In this document: positions 24,013 through 33,299 of the stretch, one piece after another | Layout: every line of letters starts with the position of its first letter | Numbering within the stretch: position 1 is the first letter of the stretch | Assembly: GCF_017545445.1 (NCBI RefSeq) | Contig: NZ_JAFWOM010000155.1 | Span: 1-53,654, forward strand | Reading direction: 5' to 3' | Source: Fibrobacter sp. | GTDB lineage: Bacteria; Fibrobacterota; Fibrobacteria; Fibrobacterales; Fibrobacteraceae | Length of the DNA stretch: 53,654 nucleotides | Notes under the pieces: model-generated | Database searches by the model: none | Told to the model about the DNA's origin: nothing | What the model saw: the letters and a program-made list of their open reading frames with translations, nothing else | Position numbers and translations under genes: made by a program

Positions 24013-26589
24013 ATGAAAAAGTCTTTTCGCCTGTCATTCTGGAGCCGCCCTCTCCGCCTGTCATCCTGGAGCGTAGCGATAGGATCCATAGCATTCCTCC
24101 TCGCGGCCTGTGGCGACGAAGTGACAAACCAAGTGATACAAGACAACATGTCTATCGTATCCACGACCCAGGAACTCCCCAAGTGCATGAAGGACAACGA
24201 AGGCGAGCAAGCTTTTGTCAAGGGCGAAAAATCGGAACGCATCTGCGTCGATGGTAAATGGGAGTCCTTGAATTCAAGCGGCAAGGATACTGTTCTTGTA
24301 AAAGATACCATCGTTATTGAAAAAAACTCGACTTGCACGACGAAGGAACTCAAGGACAAGAGCGGTGTGAAAATCATTTGTGGCGGCGATTCCGTGGGCG
24401 TTGTGCTGAACGGCAAAAACGGTACAAATGGTAAAGACGGCTCAAACGGCAAGGATGGAACGAGCGGAAAAGACGGCGTGAGTTGTTCCGTCGAAAATAA
24501 GACCGATTCTACAGTGACGATTGCCTGTGGTACGGATACGTTTACGATGTCGCTTGGCGGTAGCAGCGCGAATCCCGATACGGGCAATGTCGTATATGAA
24601 ATCGAAAACGCTTCGATTAGTGGTGTATCGCAGAAGGGGCCGTTCGTGAAAGGTTCTTCTGTAACCGCGGTCGAACTGGACGGCAGCCAGTCGCTTTTGC
24701 AGACGGGCCGCACGTTTATAAGCGTCATTACGCAAGACGACGGGCGTTTCAACATGCGCAACGTAACGTTAAAGTCAAGCTATGTGCGTTTGTCTGTTAA
24801 CGGCTATTACCGCAACGAAGTTTCTGGAAAAAATTCTACTGCTCCGATTACGTTAAATGCCGTGACGGATTTGGATGCCCGCAATACGGCAAACGTGAAC
24901 TTGCTGACGCATTTGGAATATGAACGCGTAGCTCATTTGATGGCTCATGGCGACGGAACTCTCAAGATTAAAAAGCTCAAGAAACAGGCCGAAGGCGAAA
25001 TTTTCAAGGCGTTCCACATGGATGATTTGACTGATTTTGGCTATTCTGAGGACTTGGATGTTTTCGGCAAGACTGATGCGGATGCCGCGTTGCTTGCAAT
25101 TTCCATCTTGTTGCAGGGCGACCGCGACGAGGCTGACTTGGTGGTTCTGTTGGCCGAAATATCGAACGCCTTTGCCGAAAAGGGGACATGGACAGATTCC
25201 ATGACAAAAACGGGCCTTGCCGACTGGGCGCTGAAGGCCGATAGCGAAAACAGGCTTGCTCTGTTCCGCAAAAACGTGGCGGGTTGGCACCTGGGCGATA
25301 CCGTACCTGAGTTTGAAAAGTTCGTGCGCAATTACGTAAATGTCGAGAGCGGTCTCGGCACCTGCGGCGACAAGAACAATCCCGTGGGGTCATTCGCTCA
25401 CGTGCCGAACAAACACTCCGGCTACTATGCCAAGGCATACGACAGCATCGATGCTGCGAAAAATAGCCTGGTGCGTGTAGTTTGCGATGATAAAGGCGGC
25501 AAGCATTGGAGAATCGCAACCGACCTGGAAAGGGACACGAAGGGCTGGGAAAAGGATTCTGCCGGTACCGTGAGAAAGGGGCAGATTGATACCAGCCTGA
25601 CCTATGTTTACGAAGACGGCTGGCGTCATGGCACGGATTTGGACCGCGTTGTCGGTTTTGGCTGTATCAAGGCGTTCAAGGATACCGTGGCGAAAGTTAC
25701 GGATACCAGTTGGTACGCATGTGCAGTCTCGACGGATGAGAACAGTGCATGGTACCTGTTGAGTAATCGTGAGAAAGATTCTGTGTTCTTGAAAGCCTAC
25801 AAGGATAGCATTCCCGGCTTGCTTTTGGACGCACCCTTCACAAAAAAGACCTTGGTGTGGGATGCCGATACGCTCAGGGAAGCGAACGACAACGAAATAC
25901 TGTTGAAGAAGGCCTGCGTGACAAGTAAATACGAAACGAGAGATACCCTGTCGAACACGCTGACGTACACCTGTGACGAGTCTGGCTGGTCGAAGACGGG
26001 AACATTTATCGATCGGCGTAATTGGCTAACCTACATGGCCGTGCAGATAGGCGACCAGGTGTGGATGGCGGAGAACCTGAACTACGAGGTAGATTCTAGT
26101 TTCTGCTACGAAAAAGATGAAAGCAACTGTGCCAAGTACGGTCGTCTTTATAAGTGGGCTGCGGCCGTAGGCAAGTCCGAAAAGGACTGTGGCTTTGGGC
26201 ACACATGCTCCCTGCCATCGGGCAATATTCAGGGAGTATGCCCCATGGGCTGGCACCTGCCAAGCACGGCTGAATGGGAATCCCTGCTCGCGGCTGTCGG
26301 CGGCAAATCGGTCGCCGGAACAAAGCTTAAAACCAGGTCCGGATGGAATGTCAACGGCAACGGCCTTGATGCCTTCGCCTTCTCCGCGCTCCCTGCCGGC
26401 TCCAGGAGCAGCAGCAACGGGGATTACCACAACGAGGGCTACCGCGCGGGCTTCTGGAGTTCTACAGAGTACGGTAGCGACTACGCGTACTTCATGAACT
26501 TGATCTACCGCGACGATGATGCGGGCCTGGACTACGGCAGCAAGAGCATCGGGTTTTCTGTTCGTTGCGTCATGAACTCCGGAGAATAG
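24013..26589 (+). CDS. FISUMP-domain (TIGR02145) surface lipoprotein, copy 1
   Basis: The 858 residues from ATG 24013 (AAGAGG upstream) carry a long signal region with lipobox LLAAC-G. A collagen-like Gly-X-Y run follows (NGKNGTNGKDGSNGKDG). A conserved lipoprotein core begins at about SISGVSQKGPFVKGSSVTAV and continues through SNAFAEKGTWTDSM. The C-terminal 170 residues form the Fibrobacter succinogenes major paralogous domain (GDQVWMAENLNY, GVCPMGWHLPSTAEWESLL, GFWSSTEYGSDYAYFMNL, SVRCV). FISUMP resembles receptor-binding lectin-like folds and occurs in dozens of copies per Fibrobacter genome; its role is unknown. The next gene is a tandem duplicate. Part of the signal region is encoded by repeat DNA. 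Confidence 0.8.
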   Translation: MKKSFRLSFWSRPLRLSSWSVAIGSIAFLLAACGDEVTNQVIQDNMSIVSTTQELPKCMKDNEGEQAFVKGEKSERICVDGKWESLNSSGKDTVLVKDTIVIEKNSTCTTKELKDKSGVKIICGGDSVGVVLNGKNGTNGKDGSNGKDGTSGKDGVSCSVENKTDSTVTIACGTDTFTMSLGGSSANPDTGNVVYEIENASISGVSQKGPFVKGSSVTAVELDGSQSLLQTGRTFISVITQDDGRFNMRNVTLKSSYVRLSVNGYYRNEVSGKNSTAPITLNAVTDLDARNTANVNLLTHLEYERVAHLMAHGDGTLKIKKLKKQAEGEIFKAFHMDDLTDFGYSEDLDVFGKTDADAALLAISILLQGDRDEADLVVLLAEISNAFAEKGTWTDSMTKTGLADWALKADSENRLALFRKNVAGWHLGDTVPEFEKFVRNYVNVESGLGTCGDKNNPVGSFAHVPNKHSGYYAKAYDSIDAAKNSLVRVVCDDKGGKHWRIATDLERDTKGWEKDSAGTVRKGQIDTSLTYVYEDGWRHGTDLDRVVGFGCIKAFKDTVAKVTDTSWYACAVSTDENSAWYLLSNREKDSVFLKAYKDSIPGLLLDAPFTKKTLVWDADTLREANDNEILLKKACVTSKYETRDTLSNTLTYTCDESGWSKTGTFIDRRNWLTYMAVQIGDQVWMAENLNYEVDSSFCYEKDESNCAKYGRLYKWAAAVGKSEKDCGFGHTCSLPSGNIQGVCPMGWHLPSTAEWESLLAAVGGKSVAGTKLKTRSGWNVNGNGLDAFAFSALPAGSRSSSNGDYHNEGYRAGFWSSTEYGSDYAYFMNLIYRDDDAGLDYGSKSIGFSVRCVMNSGE

Positions 26590-26648
26590 TTTTTAACAAC
26601 AAATAAATAAACCTTCATCCAACTAAAGCCTTGCGAGAAAACCTTATT

Positions 26649-29390
26649 ATGAAAAAAGAGCATGCATCCTCCTTTCTGTCATGGATTCTATCGGCTTTTC
26701 AAGCCTCCAGAATGACAATGAAGAATCTGTCCTGGAACAGCTCTCTCCGCCTGTCATTCTGGAGCCGCCCTCTCCGCCTGTCATCCTGGAGAGGCGTAGC
26801 CTCGATAGGATCCATAGCATTCCTCCTTGCGGCCTGTGGCGACGAAGTGACAACTCAGGTTATACAAGACAACAACATGTCTATCGTATCCACGACCCAG
26901 GAACTCCCCAAGTGCACGAAGGACAACGAAGGCGAGCAAGCTTTTGTCAAGGGCGAAACTGCTCCGCGTGTTTGTATGGACGGAAAGTGGTTTGCGACTT
27001 CTTCGGGCGGCAAGGATACTGTTCTTGTAAAAGATACCGTTGTCATGAAAGACACCATCGTTGTGAAGGACTCCGTCGTTATTGAAAAAAACTCGACTTG
27101 CACGACGAAGGAACTTAAAGACAAGAGCGGCGTAAAAATTATTTGCGGCGGCGATTCCGTAGGCGTTGTGTTGAACGGCCAAAACGGTGCAAATGGTAAA
27201 GACGGCTCAAACGGCAAGGACGGTGCAGGTTGTTCCGTCGCAAATAAGACGGATTCTACAGTGACGATTGCCTGTGGTACGGACAAGTTTACGATACCGC
27301 TTGGCAACAGCACAAAACCCGATACAGGCGATGTCGAGTATGAAATCGAAAACGGCTCGATTAGCGGTGTGTCGCAGAAGGGGCCGTTCGTGAAAGGTTC
27401 TTCTGTAACCGCGGTCGAACTGGACGGCAGCAAGTCGCTTTTGCAGACGGGACGCTCGTTTGTAAGTGTCATTACGCAAGACGACGGGTGTTTCAACATG
27501 CGCAACGTAACGTTAAAGTCAAGCTATGTGCGTTTGTCTGTTAACGGCTATTACCGCAACGAAGTGACAGGTAAAAATTCTACTTTGCCAATTACATTGA
27601 ACGCCGTGACGGACTTGGATGCCCGCAATACGGTAAACGTGAACTTGCTGACGCATTTGGAATATGAACGCGTAGCTTATTTGATGGCTCATGGCGACGG
27701 AACTCTCAAGATTAAAAAGCTCAAGAAACAGGCCGAAGGCGAAATTTTCAAGGCGTTCTATTGTGATGACTTGGCCGATTTCGGCTACTCCGAAGACTTG
27801 AATGTGTTCGGCAAGACTGATGCGGACGCCGCGCTGCTTGCCATTTCTATTCTGTTGCAGGGCGACCGCGACGAGGCTGACTTGGTGGTTCTGTTGACCG
27901 AAATATCGAACGCCTTTGCCGAAAAGGGGACATGGACTGATTCCATGACAAAAGTAATCCTTGCCGACTGGGCGCTGAAGGCCGATAGCGAAAACAGGCT
28001 TGCTCTGTTCCGCAAAAACGTGGCGGGTTGGCGCCTGGGCGATACCGTACCTGGCTTTGAAAAGTTCGTGCGCAATTACGTAAATGTCGTGAGCGGTCTT
28101 GGCACCTGCGGCGACAAGAACAATCCCGTGGGGACATCCGCTCACGTGCCGAACAAGAACTCCAGCTACTACGCCAAGGCTTACGACAGCATCGATGCGG
28201 CGAAGAATAGCTTGGCCCGTTTTGTCTGCGATTCAAAGGGTGGGAATCATTGGAGGAGGATGACCGCCTTGGAAAGGGACACGCTAGGTTGGTCTAGTGG
28301 CAAAACTGGTGAAATGCGGCCGGGTCGGATTGACACGAGCTTGATTTACGTCTATGACGGCGGATGGCGGCATGGAACGGATCTGGATATCCGTTTGAAA
28401 AAAGCTTGCGTCAAGAGCTCAGTGAATGAAGTTCAATCTCTGGTGCAAGGCAAAGATACGCTCCTGTACAAGTGCACGGACGGCCTAGACTTGTCGTATG
28501 ACGGGTCCACTTGGACTCTCGCGTGGGCTCCGGCAGGCGACAACGAATTCGAAAAGTTCTTTTTCGAAACGCACAGGGACAGTCTCGGAGCCTTCATAAA
28601 GGGGCCCATTACCGGCAAGGTGATGGTGTGGGACGCCGATACGCTCAGGGAACCTACCCAGAAGGAAATGCCTCTAGGCCGCAGTTGTGTCACCGAGATG
28701 CGGGGCAAAAAATATAATGTGCCAATCGGTTTGATATATGAGTGTACCAATTCCGGGTGGTCAAAAACAGGTGTATTCTTCAATGGTGAAGATGAATATA
28801 AGGCGACGGTAATAGGGGACCAGATTTGGATGGCCGAAAATCTGCGAACTCAATTTACTGAGGTGTATTATAGTCGCGATATCATTATTAGCGACGACTA
28901 TATGTGTGCAGCTCGGTCTTTCTTTTCTGATTCGCTTGAATGTTATTATTCTTGGGCCATGGCAGTGGATAGTGCCGCCATATTTTCCGATGGTGGAAAG
29001 GGTTGCGGATATGGCAAGCTGTGCGGCAATCGAGGCCGTATCCGTGGAATTTGCCCTGAAGGCTGGCATCTGCCGAGTCGCGAAGAATGGGTTACATTGT
29101 TGGCAACCGCAGGAGGTGTAAGTGATGCTCCATCGCATCTCAAGGCTGTCACAGGCTCGAGTTTGAGTAATGGAATTGACACCTATGGGTTTGCTCTTGA
29201 ATACTATGGTGCATGGGATTCACACATGGGTGGCAAGGATGCAGGAATTTATGGAAATGCTGCTTTATGGTGTTCTGACGATGAAAGTAGTAACTATGCA
29301 TATTACATTGGGTTCACAGACAACGATGTGCGTATAATCGAAAATAGCAAGCAGTACACTTTAATGAATGTCCGCTGCGTCAAGGACTAA
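26649..29390 (+). CDS. FISUMP-domain (TIGR02145) surface lipoprotein, copy 2
   Basis: The protein has about 913 residues from ATG 26649; an in-frame TTG 26631 is also possible. It is highly similar to the preceding gene through the lipobox (LLAAC-G), the Gly-X-Y run (NGANGKDGSNGKDG) and the 300-residue core, including near-identical DNA from about 26830 to 28120. The later middle part and the FISUMP domain (GDQIWMAENLRT, GICPEGWHLPSREEWVTLL, NVRCVKD) have diverged strongly. The N-terminus before the lipobox is unusually long (about 60 residues), because several units of TGTCAT-type repeat DNA are read as protein. Whether such a long n-region still works as a signal peptide is uncertain; an internal start may be used. 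Confidence 0.78.
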   Translation: MKKEHASSFLSWILSAFQASRMTMKNLSWNSSLRLSFWSRPLRLSSWRGVASIGSIAFLLAACGDEVTTQVIQDNNMSIVSTTQELPKCTKDNEGEQAFVKGETAPRVCMDGKWFATSSGGKDTVLVKDTVVMKDTIVVKDSVVIEKNSTCTTKELKDKSGVKIICGGDSVGVVLNGQNGANGKDGSNGKDGAGCSVANKTDSTVTIACGTDKFTIPLGNSTKPDTGDVEYEIENGSISGVSQKGPFVKGSSVTAVELDGSKSLLQTGRSFVSVITQDDGCFNMRNVTLKSSYVRLSVNGYYRNEVTGKNSTLPITLNAVTDLDARNTVNVNLLTHLEYERVAYLMAHGDGTLKIKKLKKQAEGEIFKAFYCDDLADFGYSEDLNVFGKTDADAALLAISILLQGDRDEADLVVLLTEISNAFAEKGTWTDSMTKVILADWALKADSENRLALFRKNVAGWRLGDTVPGFEKFVRNYVNVVSGLGTCGDKNNPVGTSAHVPNKNSSYYAKAYDSIDAAKNSLARFVCDSKGGNHWRRMTALERDTLGWSSGKTGEMRPGRIDTSLIYVYDGGWRHGTDLDIRLKKACVKSSVNEVQSLVQGKDTLLYKCTDGLDLSYDGSTWTLAWAPAGDNEFEKFFFETHRDSLGAFIKGPITGKVMVWDADTLREPTQKEMPLGRSCVTEMRGKKYNVPIGLIYECTNSGWSKTGVFFNGEDEYKATVIGDQIWMAENLRTQFTEVYYSRDIIISDDYMCAARSFFSDSLECYYSWAMAVDSAAIFSDGGKGCGYGKLCGNRGRIRGICPEGWHLPSREEWVTLLATAGGVSDAPSHLKAVTGSSLSNGIDTYGFALEYYGAWDSHMGGKDAGIYGNAALWCSDDESSNYAYYIGFTDNDVRIIENSKQYTLMNVRCVKD

Positions 29391-29442
29391 CATATATTAT
29401 TTTATAATTGTAACAGACTAACTTAATTGGTAAAAAATTATT

Positions 29443-29748
29443 AGTGTCCGGTAAAACTTTTTAATTCAACCAGAAATCTAACAAAAAAGGCGACTTCCGT
29501 TTCCGGGAGCCGCCGCTTTTGACTATAGTTTCTTTTGCACATAAAACAAATTCAAAAGCACTATGGAATGTAGAAATTTTACCGGACAGCCGATATACGC
29601 ACAAATCGCAAAATACCTCTCCAAAGGCGAAATTCTGAGGCAATCCCGCAGCGTTGGCGGGGAACGGTATGTCAAGAAGTTCGACGGGTTCCAGCACCTG
29701 CTCGTGCTGTTGTTCGCTGTATTCAAAAATTACAGGTCCCTGCGTTCG
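29443..29748 (+). mobile_element. Left-end fragment of an IS4-family element
   Basis: The fragment begins with the candidate terminal sequence TGTCCGGTAAAA (29445-29456), followed by a hairpin with a T-rich tail (GGCGACT, loop, AGCCGCC, GCTTTTG at about 29489-29518), and the first 60 codons of a transposase. It ends abruptly at about 29748, where the next gene's frame begins. A reverse copy of the 12-base end (TTTTACCGGACA, 29577-29588) occurs within the transposase start. Confidence 0.6.
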
Positions 29749-29763
29749 AAGAAAAGTACATGA
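29563..29763 (+). pseudogene. IS4-family (DUF4372) transposase, N-terminal fragment
   Basis: The frame MECRNFTGQPIYAQIAKYLS, then GGERYVKKFDGFQHLLVLLF and NYRSLR is the standard opening of IS4-type transposases with a DUF4372 domain (FTGQP, yvKkF, Q/HLLVLLFA, SLR). After SLR the frame runs out within five codons; the catalytic DDE part is absent. It cannot be functional. Confidence 0.75.
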
Positions 29764-30950
29764 AGGTGACTGGCGAAGTGCGGCTCGGCCACATGGAAAT
29801 GGCCCGCGGCCTTGAAGATCGCAAGTTGCAAATTGATGCTTGCGTTGATGCCCTCTACAGTTTTGCACAGAGCAAGGACCAGTTCTTGAATTTGCAGGGT
29901 GGCGTTTATTTGGAACCCTTGAGCGCGGGCTTTCAGGCAAACTACGATTTTACGCTGCAATACGAACCGAATCATCGCAAGAATCTTTTCGCAATCGCCC
30001 AGAAATGGGGCGAAACTTGCCGCGAAATGGTGGTACGTCAGGATGGCAAGGGCTTTGCTTCGTTCTTTCTGGAACGCTTGGACAAGCTGAATGCCGACCT
30101 TGCAGGGAACGCTTCGCTTGCGGTCTATAAAACGGATACGAGCGATGTTCCGATTCTCTTTATGGATATCTCAAGACCAGTACGTAGTGCTTACTACTTG
30201 AATGGCGTTAAGTTGTTCCACAGCCGCATCAGTGCTGGCCCTGTAAGCGAAAGCCCGGTGCGAATTCAATTCGATGGCTCCGTGAAAGTCGATGGCGAGC
30301 CTATCGTGATGAAACGCGGAAAACCGCAGACATTCACAGGCTCCGTGAATTACCAACAGAAAGAGACTACCCTTAACGGTCGCTGGATTTGGGAAAATCA
30401 GGGCAACAATGACGGCGTAGATTTCGGCCCCGAAGAAGATGAATCCGTAAAAGATAGTTTATTGGCAGTTGAAACTGCGAATCAAGCGGCCGCTGCCGAA
30501 GGCCGACGCGGAGCACATTTCTCTCCGTGGGTGGGTTTGTCGGGCGTATTCGCTTCGTTCAGCGACAAAAATTACAAAGCGTTCGGGCTTGATAAAGGCC
30601 AGTTCATGTTTTTGCCCGACCTGATTGCCGCTGCTCGCGTCAAGGTTGGCTTTGGCGAAAATGCGGATATGTTCGCCTCGTTCGGTGTGGGTGCGTTTAT
30701 CGGTTTGGGCTTTGGTGGCGGCTTGCAACGCGGTTATATCGCTCCCGTGGTTCAGACTGAACTCGGCTACAAAATTTTTGGTGTCCGCGAAACGGCTGTC
30801 ATTGCGATTCCCGAAGACAATTCCGAAGAATGGATGCAGTTCAAGACGGGTGCGTTCGTGAATTTCGGAATGTTCGGTGTCGAAGGTGGTTTTGATATAA
30901 TTACAAATTTGGGCAAGGGCGGCTACGTAACGTTCTATTGGGGGCTTTAG
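29760..30950 (+). pseudogene. Envelope protein of unknown family, 5'-truncated by IS debris
   Basis: The 396 codons remain open from ATG 29760, and the same frame extends a few codons upstream (FEEKY before MKVTGEV) up to the IS junction. No signal peptide is present. The C-terminal 150 residues, however, are a run of amphipathic aromatic strands ending in YWGL, as in an outer-membrane barrel, and the middle is beta-rich. The original N-terminus was probably lost when the IS4 fragment was joined. It could still be expressed as a shortened cytoplasmic product, but export seems impossible. Family not recognised. Confidence 0.55.
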
Positions 30951-30980
30951 TATGAGAGACGAAAGACGATAGACGAAAGA

Positions 30981-31376
30981 ATGACAAGTGATGGTGTCAT
31001 CCTGAGCGGAGGTCATAAGATCTTTAGGACCGCACTATTGCTGATTGCTGTAGCTTTTTCCGCTTGCACGTTCTACGATAATTACGATATCGACTTGATG
31101 CAGGGTGCTATCGCCAGTGTCGAAAGCAGTTCTGAAATGTCAAAATCTTCATCAAGCGTCGGCAAAAATTCTGGAACAGAGTCCGGGAAAAGTTCTGTCA
31201 GCAAGTCTAGCAGCAGTGTAACCGATGATTCGAAATCTTCGAGTTCTCGCGAAAATGATGACAAAATATCGAGTTCCATTGTAACAGAGCAAAAATCAAG
31301 TAGCTCGACGGTTTCTGTTTCGTCATCCTCGCGTAGGCGAGGATCTCTTTTTATGCAAAAAAGACTATCTTTTTAA
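30981..31376 (+). pseudogene. Poly-Ser-linker lipoprotein lacking its functional domain
   Basis: The 131 codons encode a lipoprotein signal (ALLLIAVAFSAC-T) followed almost entirely by Ser-rich linker. The frame then enters a TGTCAT-type repeat (31321-31350, read as SSSRRRGSL) and stops. In this genome such linkers join the lipid anchor to a catalytic or binding domain, as in the barnase lipoprotein at 18862; here the C-terminal domain is missing. The n-region (DGVILSGGHKIF) is itself encoded by another repeat unit (GTGTCATCCTGAGCGGAGGT). Probably a truncated gene. Confidence 0.6.
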
Positions 31377-31395
31377 CGGATTTTGGGAGATTTTT

Positions 31396-31458
31396 ATGCA
31401 ATTAAGTTATAGTTGGATGTACGGAAGTACGGGTACAAGGTTTAAAGAGAGTGTCTGA
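31396..31458 (+). pseudogene. Collapsed copy of the 23319 zinc-ribbon membrane gene
   Basis: The leader (ACTATCTTTTTAACGGATTT, then GGGAG before the ATG) matches that of the gene at 23319. The first five codons, an internal WMYGS and the last codons (GGTACAAGGTTTAA, now out of frame) are all kept, but everything between is deleted. A 20-residue frame (MQLSYSWMYGSTGTRFKESV) remains. It shows an ancient duplication shrunk by two internal deletions. Confidence 0.6.
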
Positions 31459-31460
31459 TT

Positions 31461-32393
31461 ATGCGTATTCTTGAAAAAATTAGCGAATTCGTTGGCAAGT
31501 GGATGGCAGTTGTCGTGCTTGTGATTGCGGCACTTTCGCTGTTCGTTCCGAAATCGACGCTCTGGATTGAACTCTCGTGGGTGAATTACCTTTTGATGGT
31601 TGTGATGTTTGGCATGGGGCTTACGCTAAAGCTCAGTGATTTTAAGCTTGTATTTACGCACCCGAAAGAAATCATTATCGGTTGTGCATCGCAGTTTATT
31701 GTGATGCCGGCACTCGCATTTTTGCTTTCGAAAGCGTTTGGGCTAGACGCTGCGCTGATGGCGGGCGTTGTGCTTGTGGGAACATGTCCGGGTGGCACTT
31801 CGAGTAACGTCATTACGTATCTCTCGAAAGGCGATGTGGCACTCTCTGTCGGTATGACGAGTGTGAATACGCTGCTTGCACCTGTGCTGACTCCGGCGAT
31901 TACGTACTTGCTTTTGCGTACAACCGTGAATGTCGATGTAATGGCGATGTTCATTTCTATCGTGAAAGTCGTGATTGTGCCGATTGCACTCGGGTTCGTC
32001 ATCAACAAGTTTTTCGGCAAATGGACTGCGCGGGCGGTGAAGGTGCTACCGCTTGTTTCCGTGATTGCGATTGCGATGATTGTTGCTGCCGTTGTTTCGC
32101 ACAATGCGGCGAAGATTCTTTCAACGGGTGCTATTGTGTTTGCCGTTGTGATTCTCCATAACCTACTCGGTTACGGGTGCGGCTTTGGACTCGGCAAAAT
32201 GCTCAAGTTCTCTACGCCCAAAACAAAAGCACTTTCCATCGAAATTGGCATGCAGAATTCTGGGCTTGCCACAAGCCTTGCGGCGACAGCGTTTTCTTCG
32301 CTTGCGATGGCGACTGTTCCCGGTGCAATCTTCTCCGTTTGGCACAACATTTCCGGGGCGATTCTCGCGAACGTTTATCGTAGGAAAGAATAA
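31461..32393 (+). CDS. Bile acid:sodium symporter (BASS) family transporter
   Basis: The 310 residues have about ten helices and the BASS hallmarks: WVNYLLMVVMFGMGLTLKLS near the N-terminus, VVLVGTCPGGTSSNVITYLS in the first unwound helix, and IEIGMQNSGLATSLAATAF in the second. These segments hold the Na+ sites in the family. Bacterial members move organic anions such as keto acids or pantoate; the substrate here is not known. Located in the inner membrane. A TGTCAT-type repeat follows at 32427-32453. Confidence 0.88.
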   Translation: MRILEKISEFVGKWMAVVVLVIAALSLFVPKSTLWIELSWVNYLLMVVMFGMGLTLKLSDFKLVFTHPKEIIIGCASQFIVMPALAFLLSKAFGLDAALMAGVVLVGTCPGGTSSNVITYLSKGDVALSVGMTSVNTLLAPVLTPAITYLLLRTTVNVDVMAMFISIVKVVIVPIALGFVINKFFGKWTARAVKVLPLVSVIAIAMIVAAVVSHNAAKILSTGAIVFAVVILHNLLGYGCGFGLGKMLKFSTPKTKALSIEIGMQNSGLATSLAATAFSSLAMATVPGAIFSVWHNISGAILANVYRRKE

Positions 32394-32426
32394 AAACTTC
32401 GGCAGAGATAAACGTCGCATTCCGTC

Positions 32427-32453
32427 TGTCATGCCGGCCATCGTGCCGGCATC
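32427..32453. repeat. TGTCAT-type palindrome
   Basis: TGTCATGCCGGCC, ATCG, TGCCGGCATC. It lies between the convergent BASS transporter and acid phosphatase genes, where it may also end transcription. Confidence 0.75.
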
Positions 32454-32505
32454 AGTTTCTTCATATGAACCAATTCTTATTACGTTTACTATAAAAAGTT
32501 TAAAA

Positions 32506-33240
32506 CTACTTCTTCTTTGCAGATAACTTCTTGAATTCGGCTCGCGCTTTTTTCATATCTGCCAAGAACGTCTCGTCATTGTGCAAACTTGCAAAAGCTC
32601 CCGATACGAGAACCTTGGATGCATCGACATCGCTCTGCCAATGGAATCCGGCAATCACACGGCTTTGCCCCCATTCATAGGCATACTTCAACAACGCATC
32701 TTGCGCAGCCGGGTTTATTTCTACAAGTAACATTGCCATCGACCATGCAAGAATCGTGTGGCCCGACGGGTAAGAACCATTCTTTCTTAAAACTTCTTCG
32801 TCTTTGGGAACTAGCGTCGGTTCGTTGAAGCGGTCGAATGGGCGACGCCTCATGTAGTGCTTCTTGGGAACTCTACCCACTTGCCGGAGCGTTGCAATCC
32901 CGCGTTCAATCACGTTCATGATGGCGGGTGTTTTCTGTGCTGAAATTTCCATGCCGAAGGGCTCGCTGAACATTCGGACCATTTCGCTCAATTTTGTTTC
33001 CGCTTGCGCAATCGCAAGGGCTGCACGTGCGGAATCTGCTCGCATGGCCTTGCCCCACATGTACTGCGAAATATCGTACATGAACTGCACGGAGGTTGTT
33101 TCTGGCGGTGAGGGGTAGAAGTTTAGAGCGTTCGGGAGCGCGTCCGCTTTGACGTAGGGCTTTGCGTCGGCGGCAAAGCAGCAAAGAGTCGCTCCGCAAA
33201 TGGCAAGAGCGAAAACAGATTTTTGGAGAAGTGTAATCAT
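32506..33240 (-). CDS. Class A non-specific acid phosphatase (PAP2 superfamily)
   Basis: The 244 residues begin with a signal peptide (ALAICGATLCCFAADA). The three PAP2 motifs appear in order: KKHYMRRRP (K-x6-RP type), GSYPSGHT and SRVIAGFHWQSDVD (SR-x5-H-x3-D), so the nucleophilic His and the proton donor are present. The order and length match PhoN/PhoC-type periplasmic phosphatases, which release phosphate from many esters. No clear ribosome-binding site is seen before ATG 33240. Single gene, convergent with the BASS transporter. Confidence 0.88.
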   Translation of the reverse strand: MITLLQKSVFALAICGATLCCFAADAKPYVKADALPNALNFYPSPPETTSVQFMYDISQYMWGKAMRADSARAALAIAQAETKLSEMVRMFSEPFGMEISAQKTPAIMNVIERGIATLRQVGRVPKKHYMRRRPFDRFNEPTLVPKDEEVLRKNGSYPSGHTILAWSMAMLLVEINPAAQDALLKYAYEWGQSRVIAGFHWQSDVDASKVLVSGAFASLHNDETFLADMKKARAEFKKLSAKKK

Positions 33241-33299
33241 ATTTTAAAGATATATTTTTAGAAAACGCATGAACGTTTATTACAGTAATGAAATGCGCA

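Noticed and set aside
31082..31320. Poly-Ser codon runs as a possible CRISPR or tandem array
   Set aside because: The repeats are Ser codons of a linker with no constant repeat and spacer pattern.
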